Positions 35,631-43,506 of a stretch of DNA of 43,506 nucleotides are shown piece by piece. This stretch comes from Orenia metallireducens (GTDB lineage Bacteria > Bacillota > Halanaerobiia > Halobacteroidales > Halobacteroidaceae), in NCBI RefSeq assembly GCF_003001995.1, contig NZ_PVNB01000032.1:1-43506 (forward strand). Reading direction: 5' to 3'. The translations under genes and the position numbers were made by a program. Numbering within the stretch: position 1 is the stretch's first letter; each line of letters begins with the position of its first letter. The notes below the pieces were generated by a model. The model saw only the letters and a program-made list of their open reading frames with translations, was not told the origin of the DNA and ran no database searches.

Positions 35631-38069
35631 TTAACCCCCTTCCTTTTCCATTTCAGCCTTCATCTTCTCATAAGATAAAGTAGGCTCAATTTCAAATTTT
35701 TTCATTAGTCTTTGTTGTCTTTTTCGATACTCATTCATATTTACAACCCTTTGCTTAGGTACAAAGTTAAACCATTTTTCAGTATTCTCAATAGTCCTAA
35801 TAACCTGTTCTAACTCTCTGCTTCCGTTAGCAAACTGATAAGAGTTAGTGTAGTTATCAAAAGCTTTTTTAAGTTCGTCTAAGCTAAAGTGATTAAAAAC
35901 TAATTCTAACTTATGCTTTCTAGTAAAGGAGATAGTTCTAAGGTTTACACCACTAACGCGTTTAAAGTAAGCACAAGCCTTATAGATAGGGCAACTATCC
36001 TTCTTAGAGCAAGTTTTATTTAAACAATCTAAATTAGGGTTAGAACAGATATTAAAATCTTTTAGTTGACGTTTTTGGTGATGTTCTTTAATTACTCTTT
36101 TAGCATCTTCAATGGTCTTAACACCTTTGCTATACCAGTCTTCTAAGATACTAACAAAATACTGAACAGGTTGTTGATCTTTAGTCTCATTAAGGGCAAA
36201 GTAGATAACTTCTGTGTGCATATTATTCTCTAAGCAGTCAAAAATCAATTTATTAATCTTAGTGCCATACTTATTACCGCCAATATGCATTCTAAACTTG
36301 TTAAAGAAATCTATGGCGAATCGTTGCCAAAACTTAGTCTTATGTTCAGTGCTTGTCCAGCCTAATAAACTTTTTACACGTCGCTTACTTGTTAAAATTA
36401 CAGCAGGAACTAAGTGGTGTTCTTTAACTTTAGTGTATTCTGCTAAGAAAGCATCACTACTCATAACTATAATAGCTCTTAGTAGTTGTTGTGTAGAGAG
36501 GCCTTCATCTAAGCGGTCTTTAATTGCTCTGATATCTTGTTTAGTAAGGCTCTTGTTGCCTATAATTTCAATATAACCTGTTACTACCTCGTCAACAAGG
36601 GAATCTTGAATATTATTATCTTCAAAAACTTCATTTCCTGAAACATTATCTTCTAAATCTTCTGTTTTTTCTTTTTTGCCAAGAATAACCTCTTCAACTT
36701 GCTCTTTTTCAAGGATTATACTAGTTTCTTTTACATCAGCAGATGAATATCCCTCTATTTTTTCAATATTTTTGTATTTATTAACTAACTGCTTATAATT
36801 TTCCTGCTCTGTAAGATATAAATCGTGTAAACTTTTATTTTGATATAATTTATTCTTTGGGTCATTATAAATTTTAAAACAATATTCTGCAAAGCTAATG
36901 TCTTCAATAGTCAAACCTTCATCGTTACCTTGATAAAGTGTTGCAGAAGGATCATATAAATTCTTATACACACCTCTTATCTCTAAAGCAAATATATCTA
37001 TCAATTCATCAACGGTTAACTCACCATAACGTTCTGGCATATCCTTAGCAGATTTATCTTTTGTTTTGGTAGACTCACTTTCTTTAACATGCTTGTTACT
37101 AACAGGAGTATCTTCTTGGACAGTGGAAGCAGATGTGTTTTCTACTGTGCTACTTTGTATTTGAGACATAGTTTGATCTAAGACATCACCAATAGCAGAT
37201 GTATCTCCATCTCGCATATAATTAACCTCCTCAATTTCATTATTAAATAAAGGGTCAACTAACTGCTTGTCCTTTGAATTTGAAGAAGGAGTAGTTATCC
37301 CCTTATTTTTTATACTTGGGGTAGGAGCGTTTTTTGTATAAGCAGAAGAATTACTTTTAAAAACTCCCTTTTTCTTATAAGAATTAGAATTACAATTAAG
37401 CAAACGCGACTTCCCCTTATTGTCTTTAAGGGTATTTGTATTCTCTGTAGTAATCTCTGTAATGGAACGTGACGTTTTGCCAACATCGACCTTGTCATTT
37501 TGACAACATCCCATAATATCAGGGTTTTGGAGGCTATTTGTAACCTTTTTTCCCTCATTTAGCTCTCTTTGTAGGTGTTTAACCTTGTCATTTTGCCAAG
37601 GTTGGTCTAATTGCTTTTCTTCTTCTTTTTGTGTATCTAGTATAATATTATTTTCTTTAAAATGCTTGCTTAATTCGCTAATTAAAACATTTATATTTAA
37701 AACAAGATTAAGACACTTTTTACCTGCAAACATTCCTTGTGCTGTTGAAATTAAATTCTTATCTTCTAAATTTTTTCTAACGCGCAAAAATTGTCTGTGA
37801 CTTATCCGTAATTCATCACACCATTGAGCAATAGTTTTGGCAATACAGTATTCACCTTTCTTATTCTTAGCTCTCAATTTACTTCTACCCTTCTTATTAG
37901 GCAGATACCAATACACTATTTGACCCAATAGTATCCCGCTAATAAAGTCTTTCATCATATCTATGTATATCTTATTCACTCTATAAACTTCCTTGTTGTT
38001 TTCTTCAAACTTAACTAAATCTTTATAATCAATCAACTTAATTACTTCACTATTAATTGTTTTTTCCAT
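35631..38069 (-). CDS. Replication-initiator-like protein, 812 aa
   Basis: The N-terminal ~130 residues (VNKIYIDMMKDFISGILLGQIVYWYLP, then TIAQWCDELRISHRQFLRVRKNLEDKNLI) form a winged-helix of the type found in plasmid and phage replication initiators of Firmicutes. A long polar linker with QNDKV repeats and TEITTENTNTL follows (~150-230), a second helical part (~300-380), and a C-terminal region with CSNPNLDCLNKTCSKKDSC (~690-710), possibly metal-binding. It likely starts replication of the excised circle. Pieces of the linker region are duplicated at 30201, ~31604 and 32191. Exact family not recognised. Confidence 0.65.
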   Translation of the reverse strand: MEKTINSEVIKLIDYKDLVKFEENNKEVYRVNKIYIDMMKDFISGILLGQIVYWYLPNKKGRSKLRAKNKKGEYCIAKTIAQWCDELRISHRQFLRVRKNLEDKNLISTAQGMFAGKKCLNLVLNINVLISELSKHFKENNIILDTQKEEEKQLDQPWQNDKVKHLQRELNEGKKVTNSLQNPDIMGCCQNDKVDVGKTSRSITEITTENTNTLKDNKGKSRLLNCNSNSYKKKGVFKSNSSAYTKNAPTPSIKNKGITTPSSNSKDKQLVDPLFNNEIEEVNYMRDGDTSAIGDVLDQTMSQIQSSTVENTSASTVQEDTPVSNKHVKESESTKTKDKSAKDMPERYGELTVDELIDIFALEIRGVYKNLYDPSATLYQGNDEGLTIEDISFAEYCFKIYNDPKNKLYQNKSLHDLYLTEQENYKQLVNKYKNIEKIEGYSSADVKETSIILEKEQVEEVILGKKEKTEDLEDNVSGNEVFEDNNIQDSLVDEVVTGYIEIIGNKSLTKQDIRAIKDRLDEGLSTQQLLRAIIVMSSDAFLAEYTKVKEHHLVPAVILTSKRRVKSLLGWTSTEHKTKFWQRFAIDFFNKFRMHIGGNKYGTKINKLIFDCLENNMHTEVIYFALNETKDQQPVQYFVSILEDWYSKGVKTIEDAKRVIKEHHQKRQLKDFNICSNPNLDCLNKTCSKKDSCPIYKACAYFKRVSGVNLRTISFTRKHKLELVFNHFSLDELKKAFDNYTNSYQFANGSRELEQVIRTIENTEKWFNFVPKQRVVNMNEYRKRQQRLMKKFEIEPTLSYEKMKAEMEKEGG
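37373..37545 (-). repeat. Initiator-gene segment that is the source of the dispersed copies
   Basis: Coding sequence of the low-complexity linker (NPDIMGCCQNDKVDVGKTSR, SITEITTENTNTL) that is homologous to copies A and B and the short 31604 fragment. In some Firmicute replicons the origin lies within the initiator's linker-coding region, so these could be origin-related. Confidence 0.7.
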
Positions 38070-38199
38070 TAAACCTCTCCTTCGTCATTTATAAAATATA
38101 GTAATTTTCTATTGATAATATACGAGAATGAAATTATCAACCTCTGCTTATGCAACAAAGGTTGATATCAAATTAGATTTCAAATTAATAATAAGCCTC

Positions 38200-38376
38200 T
38201 TATTTAAGCTCTGCTTTCAAGTTAATTTCAATATTGTAAGCTCTTTCTAGCAAATTTTTAATATACTTAAAAGCTAACTTTTGAGTTTTTTCTGGATAAG
38301 CTTCACATATCTCTTCTGCAGTCATATCTGGAGTTAAAGTACCATCTTCCTGTTTAAAACAACCGACTACTTTCAT
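38200..38376 (-). CDS. Small protein of 58 aa, divergent from the recombinase
   Basis: MKVVGCFKQEDGTLTPDMTA starts at the ATG 38374-38376 behind GGGATGGTGATT; stop at 38200-38202. Mixed charge, with helices in the C-terminal half (EKTQKLAFKYIKNLLERAYN). It lies 225 bp from and divergent to the large serine recombinase. By position and size it could be a recombination directionality factor (SprB of SPbeta has a similar size), but there is no sequence evidence for that. Confidence 0.55.
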   Translation of the reverse strand: MKVVGCFKQEDGTLTPDMTAEEICEAYPEKTQKLAFKYIKNLLERAYNIEINLKAELK

Positions 38377-38470
38377 AAGTAATCACCATCCCTCATGGTG
38401 TTCTATTAACATTCTTATGCCAATAAGAACTTGTCATATGTTTATTTTATTTTCTCAATTAATTAATCGG

Positions 38471-38482
38471 GTATAGTATAAT
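38471..38482 (+). promoter_or_regulatory. Possible recombinase promoter -10 region
   Basis: GTATAGTATAAT contains TATAAT at 38477-38482, 120 nt before the recombinase start. No good -35 stands 17 nt upstream and I see no convincing sigma-E match, so the controlling sigma factor cannot be told. Confidence 0.35.
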
Positions 38483-38601
38483 CACATTGGATATAAACCG
38501 CAACTCATTTTAGGAATTTTTTTAAATTTTTTTATTTTAGCTATTTAATCTTTCATTATCAGATTAATTGAAATATAATTATGATTAAGGGAGTGATTGA
38601 A

Positions 38602-40098
38602 TTGAAAAATGTAGCAATCTATGTTAGAGTTTCTTCTCGAGAGCAAGCTGAAGAAGGAATGTCTATTCAAGCCCAAATTAAATTACTAAAAAAATACGCC
38701 ATAGATAATAATTTTATAGTCAGTCACGAGTTCATCGACCGTGGAGAGAGTGCTCGAACTGCTGATAGGCCAGAATTTCAAAATATGATTGCAACTGCTA
38801 AGCAGAATCCTAAGCCTTTCGAAGCAATTCTAATACACAAAACCGATAGATTTGCTAGAAATCGTGAAGATTCTATAATATATAAATCATTATTAAGAAA
38901 AGAATGTGGCATTGATGTAATTTCTATTACAGAACAATTTGGCGATGGTCCTCAAGGTAGAATGATGGAAGGAATTATGGAAGTAGTAGCTGAATTCTAC
39001 TCAGCTAATTTATCAAAAGAAGTTATGAAAGGAATGAATGAAAAGGCCAGCTCTGGAGGTGCCTTAGGGGAACCCCCTTACGGCTATAGTATCAATGATG
39101 ATACTGGAAAATTTGATATATATGAGCCAGAAGCAGAGGTAGTTAGATACATTTATCAAGAATATATCAAGGGCGGAAGCTTAAGAAGTATAGGTGTTGA
39201 TCTTCGTAAAAATGGAAAGAAACTATTTGGAGAAGTAGCTCTTACTAAAAAATCTAAAGCTATAGGCAATGAAGGAAAACATAAAGATCAGAAACTTACT
39301 TGGAGGGCCAATACTGTTAAGAGAGTTCTCAATAATAAGGCTTATTTGGGAGAATTTCATTGGAATGAACAAATAATTGAAGACAATCATCCTCCTATAA
39401 TTAAAATAAAGGATTTTGACTTAGTCCAAGAACTATTGGATAAGAATAAAAGATCAAGAAGACGAAATAGTAAGGATTATTTGTTAAAAGGATTGGTTAG
39501 TTGTGCAGAATGCGGTGGTTCTTTATCACAACTAACCCAAAAATATATTACTAGCACTGGAGAAGAAAGAACTTATCGCAAGTTAAGATGTTCTAATCAT
39601 GTTAGATTAGCTAACTGCTATTCTAATCTACATAAGATGGATGAAGTTGAAGATGAATTGTTACAATTTCTTAGAAAAATTATTAATATGCAGGTAGACC
39701 TAAAGACATTAGACATAAAACAAGTTAAAAATGATGATTTAACAGAAGAATATCTAAGACTACAAACTATATATGAAAGCTTTGATGAACAATTCGACAA
39801 ACAGATGGAAGCCTATCAAGCAGGAATAATTGATTTAAATCAGTTAGGAAGATATAAAGAAAAATTACAAGATGAACAAAAAGAAGTCAAAGAAAGAGTA
39901 GAGATATTGGAAGAAAAGATCAATAATCAAGAAGTAGACTATCAATCATTTATAGAAGAATTAAAAGAAGTTATAAAGACCATTGAAGATGAATCAATTG
40001 ACTTAAATCAGAAGAAGAATGCCCTATTATCCATTATCAGTGAAATACAGATATCTAAAAGAGAAGATATAATGAGAGTAGTCTTTAAGTCGAAATGA
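38602..40098 (+). CDS. Large serine recombinase (integrase/excisionase of the element)
   Basis: Likely 498 aa from TTG at 38602, preceded by AAGGGAGTGATT at 38587; an ATG seven codons earlier has no ribosome site. Resolvase domain with the catalytic Ser11 in AIYVRVSSREQ, then GESARTADRPEF and HKTDRFARN (~88-96); recombinase domain with GGALGEPPYGY (~153-163) and WRANTVKRVLNNKAYLG (~235-251); zinc ribbon CAECGG...LRCSNH...NC (~298-335); long coiled coil (~400-470). This is the layout of phage integrases such as phiC31 and of SpoIVCA, which excises skin in sporulating Bacillus. It is the only recombinase gene in the element and is expected to join attL and attR. Confidence 0.95.
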   Translation: MKNVAIYVRVSSREQAEEGMSIQAQIKLLKKYAIDNNFIVSHEFIDRGESARTADRPEFQNMIATAKQNPKPFEAILIHKTDRFARNREDSIIYKSLLRKECGIDVISITEQFGDGPQGRMMEGIMEVVAEFYSANLSKEVMKGMNEKASSGGALGEPPYGYSINDDTGKFDIYEPEAEVVRYIYQEYIKGGSLRSIGVDLRKNGKKLFGEVALTKKSKAIGNEGKHKDQKLTWRANTVKRVLNNKAYLGEFHWNEQIIEDNHPPIIKIKDFDLVQELLDKNKRSRRRNSKDYLLKGLVSCAECGGSLSQLTQKYITSTGEERTYRKLRCSNHVRLANCYSNLHKMDEVEDELLQFLRKIINMQVDLKTLDIKQVKNDDLTEEYLRLQTIYESFDEQFDKQMEAYQAGIIDLNQLGRYKEKLQDEQKEVKERVEILEEKINNQEVDYQSFIEELKEVIKTIEDESIDLNQKKNALLSIISEIQISKREDIMRVVFKSK

Positions 40099-40132
40099 TT
40101 AACTATAATTAAATAGGAGATTAAAATCTTAT

Positions 40133-40306
40133 TTAGCCACAATTCTACATGAATGAATAAAATTCAAACCCTATATAAAACACGAAAAAGAATTTAAATT
40201 CCTTTAGCCACGAATTAGCACGAATGAAATACGAATAAAATCAAAAACTAATTTAATATTTGAAATGATTTTGAAATAATTCGTTAAGATTAGTGCGATT
40301 CGTGGC
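40133..40306. repeat. Inverted repeat with GCCACGAATTAGCACGAAT arms (MITE-like)
   Basis: Left arm at 40207-40226, right arm at 40279-40306 (ATTCGTTA...TTAGTGCGATTCGTGGC). A diverged extra arm (TTAGCCACAATTC...) is at 40133-40150. It lies between the recombinase and protease stops, with no coding content. Confidence 0.65.
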
Positions 40307-40389
40307 AAAAAATTATTATTGTTTGCTCTTTTGATTTTAAAATTACTAATATAACATCTTTATCAGTTTATATATATATAAAGAATCGA

Positions 40390-40414
40390 CCCCTTACCTA
40401 TTAAGGTAAAGGGG
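40390..40414. terminator. Hairpin between recombinase and second protease
   Basis: CCCCTTACC pairs with GGTAAAGGGG around a short loop, 24 nt after the protease stop on the minus strand. The T run is weak. Confidence 0.55.
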
Positions 40415-40437
40415 GCAAAGTTAGAATTATATTTCAA

Positions 40438-42264
40438 TTACATTAAATTATAATCTTGTTTTGTTACATCTATCTTTAAATCTCCGTTACTACTTTCTCC
40501 TAAATAATCTCCCGCATTAATTTGACCGTCTTCGTTTACGTCAATCCAAGCGAATACACTATGATTTGGGGCGTCGGATACAAAATTAAATTCATAATTA
40601 ATTTGATTAGATAGGTTTGTGAAAACACTTAAACTATAATTTTTTGGATTTCCTAATACTTCGAGGTTGTTATTATCTTTTTTAGCTACAAAGACTTTAA
40701 CCTCTTTATCCAAGACTTTATTCATTAGAGTATATAAGTGTGGCATACCCCAACCAAATTGTTCGTCATAACCTTTAGTTCCTAAATCAAAAGAATATCT
40801 CTTTAATAGCTCTTTCATTTCACTTTGAGATATATTAGGATATTTTCCTTTGATTAAAGCAGTTATTCCAGTGAAAATTGCAGTAGCCCCACTGCTTTCG
40901 CCTGTAATTGTATATAGTTCGCCTTCTCTTAAATCATGGTGAGTAGAAAGATAAGAACTACCTGCTACAACAAAATCAACTTTATCACAATAGTTTGTAT
41001 CAGCATAATTATAAAATCTATCAATACCTCCAATTGCAAAAGTTTCATCATATTTAGCAGGATAGCCAGCGTCATTGACCCCTTGATTACCAATAGCAGA
41101 GTTCATAATTACTCCATTTACAGAAGCATTTTGAACTGAATTTTGAAGTTGTTCATTAAAATAAACATGTATAAAACTCATATTAACAATATCAATATTA
41201 TTATCAACTACAAAATCTAAAGCATTTGCTGTATCATAACTTGTATCGCTAGTTTTTAAAGCTACTAATTCAACATTTGGAGCTACTCCAACAAAATTAT
41301 TATCACTGTTAAAATCAGCACCAATCAATCCTGTCATTGCAGTTCCATGATAATTCATATCTAATATATCCTCGTCTCCATAATAATCTTGCCTAAATTT
41401 TTTAGATAACTCTACATTTACTTTAGAAAGATAAGGGTGTTCATAATTAACACCAGAATCTATGACTCCTACTCTGATAGTTTCTAAATTATCAAGCATA
41501 TATTGATTATATTCTCTTAAATTATCTACCCCAATCTGAACTAGTGGGAAAGGATAATTGAACTTTCCTGCTGAATATTGAGTTTTTGGATTTTCTAATC
41601 TTTCCATGTTTGGCAATTCAAATCCTATATTTCCTACAACATTCACTTCTCCAAATACTTTCATAACAAAACTCTTGCTCGCTTCTCCACTACCATTACT
41701 AGCAACAACCTTAACTTCTAAATCTCCAATAGATTTCGGAGTAATTATAGCTTTATTATCATTTGAAGTAATTTCTCCTTCTCCTTTAACAACATAATAT
41801 TCATAAGATAAATTATTTGTGTCACTTAGTACTTCTATTTCAATATTATCCCCTACCATAGCTTCTTTAACAGTTCCATTTAATTCAATATCAAAAGGGG
41901 GTGCATTGACATTGGTTGTCACAGTTTTAATAGTATTATCCTTGCCATCTTCAACCATAATCTTAACTGCTAATTCTCCTACTTGACTAGGAGTAACCTT
42001 TGCTTTATTACCATTAGCAACAATATCCCCCTCACCTTTTGCAATAACAAAAGCATAAGATAATTTGTCATTATCCGCATCTGTCGCTATAATCTCCAAA
42101 CTTAAACTTTCACCCAAATCAATTTCTTCTAGAAATCCCATTACTTCATTGATTATAGGTTTGGCATTGCTCTGGTCTTTACTTCCACTTCCTCCTGAAC
42201 TACTACAGCTAGTTAATAACATAACTAAGCTTATTAATAGCAATATTACTTTCTTCTTTTGCAT
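40438..42264 (-). CDS. Second S8-family serine protease lipoprotein, 608 aa
   Basis: Start chosen at the ATG 42262-42264 (GAAGGAGTAG upstream) rather than seven codons earlier; it gives MQKKKVILLLISLVMLLTSC with lipobox Cys20. Two Ig/cadherin-like repeats (~35-205, each with 'G-x-I/L-x-VKV-x-x-x-G') precede the S8 domain: Asp in VGVIDSGVNYEHP (~269), His in NYHGTAMTGLIGAD (~304), Ser in GESSGATAIFTG (~457). The serine motif differs from the usual GTS-x-A-x-P: the proline is replaced, so activity may be altered. The end carries DVNEDGQINAGDYLGES, like the first protease, showing that they are paralogues. It is the last element gene before attR. Confidence 0.9.
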   Translation of the reverse strand: MQKKKVILLLISLVMLLTSCSSSGGSGSKDQSNAKPIINEVMGFLEEIDLGESLSLEIIATDADNDKLSYAFVIAKGEGDIVANGNKAKVTPSQVGELAVKIMVEDGKDNTIKTVTTNVNAPPFDIELNGTVKEAMVGDNIEIEVLSDTNNLSYEYYVVKGEGEITSNDNKAIITPKSIGDLEVKVVASNGSGEASKSFVMKVFGEVNVVGNIGFELPNMERLENPKTQYSAGKFNYPFPLVQIGVDNLREYNQYMLDNLETIRVGVIDSGVNYEHPYLSKVNVELSKKFRQDYYGDEDILDMNYHGTAMTGLIGADFNSDNNFVGVAPNVELVALKTSDTSYDTANALDFVVDNNIDIVNMSFIHVYFNEQLQNSVQNASVNGVIMNSAIGNQGVNDAGYPAKYDETFAIGGIDRFYNYADTNYCDKVDFVVAGSSYLSTHHDLREGELYTITGESSGATAIFTGITALIKGKYPNISQSEMKELLKRYSFDLGTKGYDEQFGWGMPHLYTLMNKVLDKEVKVFVAKKDNNNLEVLGNPKNYSLSVFTNLSNQINYEFNFVSDAPNHSVFAWIDVNEDGQINAGDYLGESSNGDLKIDVTKQDYNLM

Positions 42265-42457
42265 ATATGTAACTACTCCTTCCATTAATAATTATAAAAA
42301 TTCATTAAATTATACTTATTAATTCATCATCTAATAAAAAATCCCTTTTATAAATCAATTTGTATATTACTTAATGACTATTGATATTCTATATTAATCA
42401 ATCCTCTAAACTCTTATCATAATCATTAATTGCTAAAATAAACTAAAAGGGAATAGA

Positions 42458-42512
42458 TTTTTATATCATATTGTTCATAGTGCTGTAGCTGTAGGGATGT
42501 TTGGCAATGCTA
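42458..42512. promoter_or_regulatory. attR, right attachment site of the element
   Basis: TTTTTATATCATATTGT (42458-42474) is the exact inverse complement of 3356-3372. Ten bases later is GT at 42485-42486, then ylbJ codons GTA-GCT-GTA-GGG-ATG in frame. It pairs with attL for the crossover. Confidence 0.88.
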
Positions 42513-43315
42513 AGCTAGGTACTACTTTAGCATTGGCCCATTATATCTCCTGTTTAATTGTTGGTATAGGTTTAAGATTCTATAATCCCAAAGAGAATAA
42601 TCAAGATGTAGTACGTAACACCAATACCGAAGGAAATATCTTTACTAGAGCTTTCAGTGAGCTATATCAAGCCAGAAGAAAGGATGGTAGAAGTTTAGGA
42701 CAACTGATTGGAGATGCCACTAAAGAGTCTCTTAATACTTTACTATTAATTGGAGGATATATTATCTTGTTCTCAGTCTTAACAAGAGTTTTAGCTTTAG
42801 TTGGATTTACTAAATTGATAACTGCTGGAATAGTATTTGTCTTAAAACCCTTTGGTTTTGATCAATCCCTTGTCTTACCTATTATCAGTGGATTATTTGA
42901 AATAACCAATGGTTCACATTTGGCTAGTCAGACTATGGCCCCATTAAGCCAGAAGATAATCATCACTAGTGGTATTATTGCTTGGAGTGGACTATCAGTT
43001 CATGCCCAGGTTGCTACTATGATCAATGGTACTGATCTGCGAATGAAACCTTACCTTTGGGCCAGAGTCTTTCATGGAATAACAGCTAGTCTTGTTACTT
43101 ACTTTTTATTTGAGCCTTTAGAAGCTATCTCTTCTAATTTAGTTACCCCGGTTACCTCTCTAGCCAATAGAGTCCATTATACTATCGGCTATTGGGACCA
43201 TTTTGCTAAAATGTCCAGTGGATTACTATTATTTTTAGGATTTTTAACCTTTACATCTCTAACTATCTATTTTATCAAGAAGATTAAGCTGGTGATGTTC
43301 CATTATTCAGAATGA
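42487..43315 (+). CDS. ylbJ: YlbJ, C-terminal part, separated by the element
   Basis: From the attR GT the frame reads AVGMFGNAKLGTTLALAHYI and continues to a TGA at 43313-43315, giving residues 140-414 of the reconstructed protein (B. subtilis YlbJ is of similar length). Hydrophobic segments near SLNTLLLIGGYIILFSVLTR, LITAGIVFVLKPFGF and the Gate-type GLFEITNGSHLASQT region show the second half of the membrane core. The internal ATG at 42497 has no ribosome site, so alone it is probably not translated. No stop or frameshift is present. Confidence 0.93.
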
Positions 43316-43317
43316 TT

Positions 43318-43346
43318 AAAGCAGAGTATAGAAACTCTGCTTTTTT
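43318..43346 (+). terminator. ylbJ terminator
   Basis: AGCAGAGT pairs with ACTCTGCT around a 6-nt loop, followed by TTTTTT, directly after the ylbJ stop. Confidence 0.92.
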
Positions 43347-43506
43347 AATGAAAATATTTATTTAAAGATAAATAATTGAAAAATGTAATAATAGGTAGCA
43401 AGTAACTAATACACCACTTTACAAAAATCAGATAAAACATTTACCTAAAAATAACAAAGTCAGACACCTAAATCCTAGAGATAATAATCATAGTCAATAA
43501 AAACTA
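43347..43506. other. Chromosomal intergenic end of window
   Basis: No gene or repeat seen. Confidence 0.5.

Larger units (their letters stand above)
3346..42486. mobile_element. ~39.1 kb serine-recombinase element inserted in ylbJ (skin-like), carrying type I-D CRISPR-Cas
   Basis: It is bounded by attL (GT at 3344-3345) and attR (GT at 42485-42486) inside one sporulation gene. It encodes a large serine recombinase (38602-40098), an initiator-like protein, two protease lipoproteins, an AAA/PD-(D/E)XK protein and a full CRISPR-Cas locus. No phage structural gene, portal or terminase is visible, so it resembles a plasmid-like integrative element or a stripped prophage. Precise excision would restore a 414-codon ylbJ and leave a circle with a nearly symmetrical 54-bp attP. 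Confidence 0.88.

Noticed and set aside
38435-38498. Sigma-E-type promoter before the recombinase
   Set aside because: GTATAGT...GATATAAA gives partial matches only, with a spacer (12 nt) shorter than expected, so it is not claimed.
3346-42486. Calling the element a prophage
   Set aside because: No terminase, portal, capsid, tail, holin or lysin gene is visible in 39 kb.

Overview
The window comes from a low-GC, endospore-forming Firmicute. Arabinose genes of clostridial/bacillar type, the sporulation gene ylbJ, TTG/GTG starts behind strong AGGAGG sites and AT-rich spacers support this. A member of the Halanaerobiales is my guess, not something the sequence proves.

Layout. (1) 1-2500 is host chromosome: the start of araA (L-arabinose isomerase, minus strand) and araR (GntR/LacI-type arabinose repressor). 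Between them lies a partly duplicated control region with two near-perfect sigma-A promoters, five palindromic AraR-type operators and three copies of a conserved hairpin. (2) 2930-3345 is the 5' part of ylbJ, and 42487-43315 is its 3' part. (3) Between them lies a ~39.1 kb integrated element with a large serine recombinase, a replication-initiator-like protein, two S8-protease lipoproteins, an AAA/PD-(D/E)XK protein, gene remnants, and a complete type I-D CRISPR-Cas locus with two arrays (about 71 and 33 repeats). The element ends carry a perfect 17-bp inverted repeat, placed symmetrically about a shared GT dinucleotide. Joining the two ylbJ halves at that GT restores one uninterrupted 414-codon frame. 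This is the architecture of a sporulation-gene-interrupting element such as skin in sigK.

CRISPR locus (all on the minus strand): leader 2, array 2, cas1-cas2-cas4-csa1, a small zinc-ribbon protein and a WYL regulator; then an IS3 OrfA-like HTH gene, cas3' (helicase), cas3'' (stand-alone HD nuclease), cas10d/csc3, csc2 (Cas7), csc1 (Cas5), cas6, leader 1 and array 1. An internal start in cas10d probably yields the small subunit Cas11d. Between the WYL gene and the effector operon, on the plus strand, are two degenerate CRISPR repeats around a 22-nt pseudo-spacer. Its first 16 nt match the effector-operon promoter except at positions 6 and 12, with CCA next to the seed. This looks like a crRNA-like RNA with which the Cas complex represses its own operon (CreR/CreA-like).

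The 28.4-32.4 kb stretch is mostly non-coding. It holds eight GATTAC-N4-GTAATC palindromes, duplicated pieces of the replication-initiator gene, a 38-bp perfect palindrome and a restriction-subunit-like fragment, so it may be the origin/partition or scrap region of the circular form.

The main new hypothesis is a developmentally excisable element that splits ylbJ and carries a self-regulated type I-D CRISPR-Cas system. If excision occurs only in the mother cell, the spore line keeps its immunity while the mother cell rebuilds YlbJ.
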